Positions 63,037-64,000 of a stretch of DNA of 64,000 nt are shown here, piece by piece. Source of the DNA: Anaerolineae bacterium (GTDB lineage: Bacteria; Chloroflexota; Anaerolineae; Promineifilales; Promineifilaceae); assembly GCA_020848035.1 (NCBI GenBank), contig JADLAX010000032.1, positions 1 through 64,000 of the forward strand. The letters are read 5' to 3'. Made by a program: the position numbers and the translations under genes. The notes under the pieces are model-generated. The model was not told where the DNA came from. It worked only from the letters and a program-made list of their open reading frames with translations, and ran no database searches. Position 1 is the first letter of the stretch. The number at the start of each line of letters is the position of its first letter.

Positions 63037-64000
63037 CTAACTCGCATCTCCGGCATTTTGCCAGAAGCGGGCTACCCGCTGGCGCAGCAGCTGGTGCTCT
63101 GGGCGCGCCAGGTCCGGGTCTTCGGCGGCGATGGTTTGGGCTTCGGTCTGGGCTATCTTAAGCATGCCCATGTCTAGCAGGGAAGCCAGCTGCAATTCGG
63201 GCAGGCCGCTTTGACGACGGCCGAAAAATTCACCCGGTCCACGAATCTCCAAATCTTTTTCCGCCAGGGCAAAGCCGTCGTTGGTTTGGGTGAGAGCTTC
63301 CAGTCGTTCGGTGGCGTCTGGGGTGTCGCTGTCGGCGACGAGGATGCAGTACGATTTGTGCGCCCCACGCCCGACGCGCCCGCGGAACTGGTGCAGCTGG
63401 GCTAGGCCAAAGCGGTTGGCCCCGTCGATGAGCATGACGGTGCTGTTGGGCACATCCACACCCACTTCGATGACGGAGGTGGAGACGAGGATGTTCAGTT
63501 TGCCGTCGTAGAAGTTGCGCATGACGCTTTCTTTTTCGCTGCTGGACAAACGGCCGTGTATTAACCCCACCTGTAAATCGGGGAAAACCAGCGTTTGCAG
63601 CCGCTCGTACTCAGCAACGGCCGCTTTGGCATCCACCTTGTCGCTCTCTTCCACCAGCGGGTAGATGATGTAGGCCTGACGGCCGTTTTCCACCTGCTGA
63701 CTAATAAACGAATAGGCCCGTTCGCGCTCCCGCGTGCGAATCCAGCGCGTGGTGATTTCCTGCCGTCCCGGCGGCATCTCGTCCAAAATGGAGAGGTCCA
63801 GATCGCCATAGATGGACAGGGCCAGCGAGCGCGGAATGGGTGTGGCGCTCATGGTGAGCAGATGCGGGCTGAACTCCCCGCCAGATGGCCCCTTGTCGCG
63901 CAGCGCCTGCCGCTGCTCTACGCCAAAGCGGTGCTGCTCATCGACAATGGCCAGGGCCAGGTTGTGGAAGGTAACACCTTCCTGGATGAGGGCGTGGGTA
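63037..64000 (-). CDS. recG: ATP-dependent DNA helicase RecG, C-terminal part
   Basis: The frame runs off the right end of the window; the visible 320 or so residues are the C-terminal part. [12 protein letters not shown] near the window edge is motif II of Rec[12 protein letters not shown] is motif III, then [21 protein letters not shown], the helicase motifs [28 protein letters not shown] (V) and [10 protein letters not shown] (VI), and the RecG C-terminal [28 protein letters not shown], then RRQSGLPEL. RecG remodels stalled replication forks and branched DNA. Stop at 63037. Confidence 0.96.
   Translation of the reverse strand, partial: THALIQEGVTFHNLALAIVDEQHRFGVEQRQALRDKGPSGGEFSPHLLTMSATPIPRSLALSIYGDLDLSILDEMPPGRQEITTRWIRTRERERAYSFISQQVENGRQAYIIYPLVEESDKVDAKAAVAEYERLQTLVFPDLQVGLIHGRLSSSEKESVMRNFYDGKLNILVSTSVIEVGVDVPNSTVMLIDGANRFGLAQLHQFRGRVGRGAHKSYCILVADSDTPDATERLEALTQTNDGFALAEKDLEIRGPGEFFGRRQSGLPELQLASLLDMGMLKIAQTEAQTIAAEDPDLARPEHQLLRQRVARFWQNAGDAS

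Larger units (their letters stand above)
982..63686. repeat. Hyper-iterated palindrome ACGGCCGT (about 100 dispersed copies)
   Basis: First copy at 982-989, last at 63679-63686. Reading the plus strand once by eye I counted about 100 exact copies, plus some 35 with one mismatch at an end (ACGGCCGA, GCGGCCGT and similar). Flanks are often A/G on the left and T on the right, giving AACGGCCGTT. At roughly 56% GC only one or two copies of this octamer are expected in 64 kb. Inside genes it is read in several frames (Thr-Ala-Val, Asn-Gly-Arg, Arg-Pro), so codon preference does not explain it. Being palindromic it marks both strands alike. The pattern resembles the HIP1 octamer of cyanobacteria in behaviour, not in sequence. 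Confidence 0.9.

Overview
The window looks like a chromosomal segment of an uncultured Chloroflexota (Anaerolineae/Ardenticatenia-like) bacterium. This is inferred from the mix of an NAD/SDR-rich gene set, a PucC-family MFS gene beside a protoporphyrinogen oxidase gene, T-box regulation, lipoproteins without recognisable outer-membrane machinery, and the CdaA/YbbR, Asp23 and DUF3048 families. No rRNA or species marker is present, so the assignment is not firm. Coding GC is high, and a few AT-rich genes (3.8-4.8 kb, 19.4-19.9 kb, 56.5-57.8 kb) look like later arrivals.

Layout. 0-5.4 kb is an accessory stretch: aldo/keto reductase, a ParE/RelE-type toxin-antitoxin pair, a phosphotransferase, small proteins, an AT-rich HEPN-like gene and a HEAT protein. 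5.4-9.4 kb holds a PucC-like transporter, hemY and a MerR/excisionase-type regulator. 9.6-18.8 kb has an autoregulated TetR gene, SDR enzymes, two paralogous zinc-ribbon membrane proteins, a dimethylargininase-like enzyme and a DEAD-box helicase. 18.9-21.3 kb has a REP-associated tyrosine transposase (RAYT) surrounded by its likely palindromic repeats. 21.4-29.3 kb is a minus-strand housekeeping run: argF, a TPR protein, cdaA (c-di-AMP synthesis), ybbR/cdaR, der and a THUMP methyltransferase. 29.5-36.5 kb has an epimerase, tRNA-Leu(GAG), fabH, a DUF3048 lipoprotein, a four-helix-bundle gene and a T-box-controlled asd. 36.5-52.2 kb is an alpha-glucan module: cytosolic GH13, anchored GH31, lipoprotein alpha-amylase, a malEFG-type ABC importer and a MarR regulator. 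It is interrupted by a VCBS/UnbV-MauG fusion protein and a MazEF pair. 52.4-56.4 kb is pheST behind a phenylalanine leader-peptide attenuator. 56.5-64 kb has a lipoprotein, a Nudix-like gene, nusB, asp23, fabG, fabD, rpmF, a coiled-coil protein, coaD and the 3' part of recG.

The strongest structural signals are not genes. (1) The palindrome ACGGCCGT occurs about 100 times by my hand count on one pass, in genes of every function, between genes and inside promoter spacers; one or two copies are expected by chance. (2) Eight copies of a 14-nt hairpin core, GCATCCTCAGATGC, form a REP family linked to the RAYT. (3) Many gene ends carry hairpins or arrays built from 7-nt units whose sequence differs from locus to locus while the architecture stays the same. 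(4) pheST has a near-leaderless Phe-rich leader peptide with an overlapping terminator. (5) Two tandem 16-bp stem hairpins with a 79-bp period lie before the DEAD-box gene.

Together the genes suggest a heterotroph that hydrolyses alpha-glucans outside the cell, imports maltodextrins through a binding protein carrying a starch-module-like tail, and finishes hydrolysis in the cytosol. All coordinates and motif calls were read by eye; no homology search or folding program was run.
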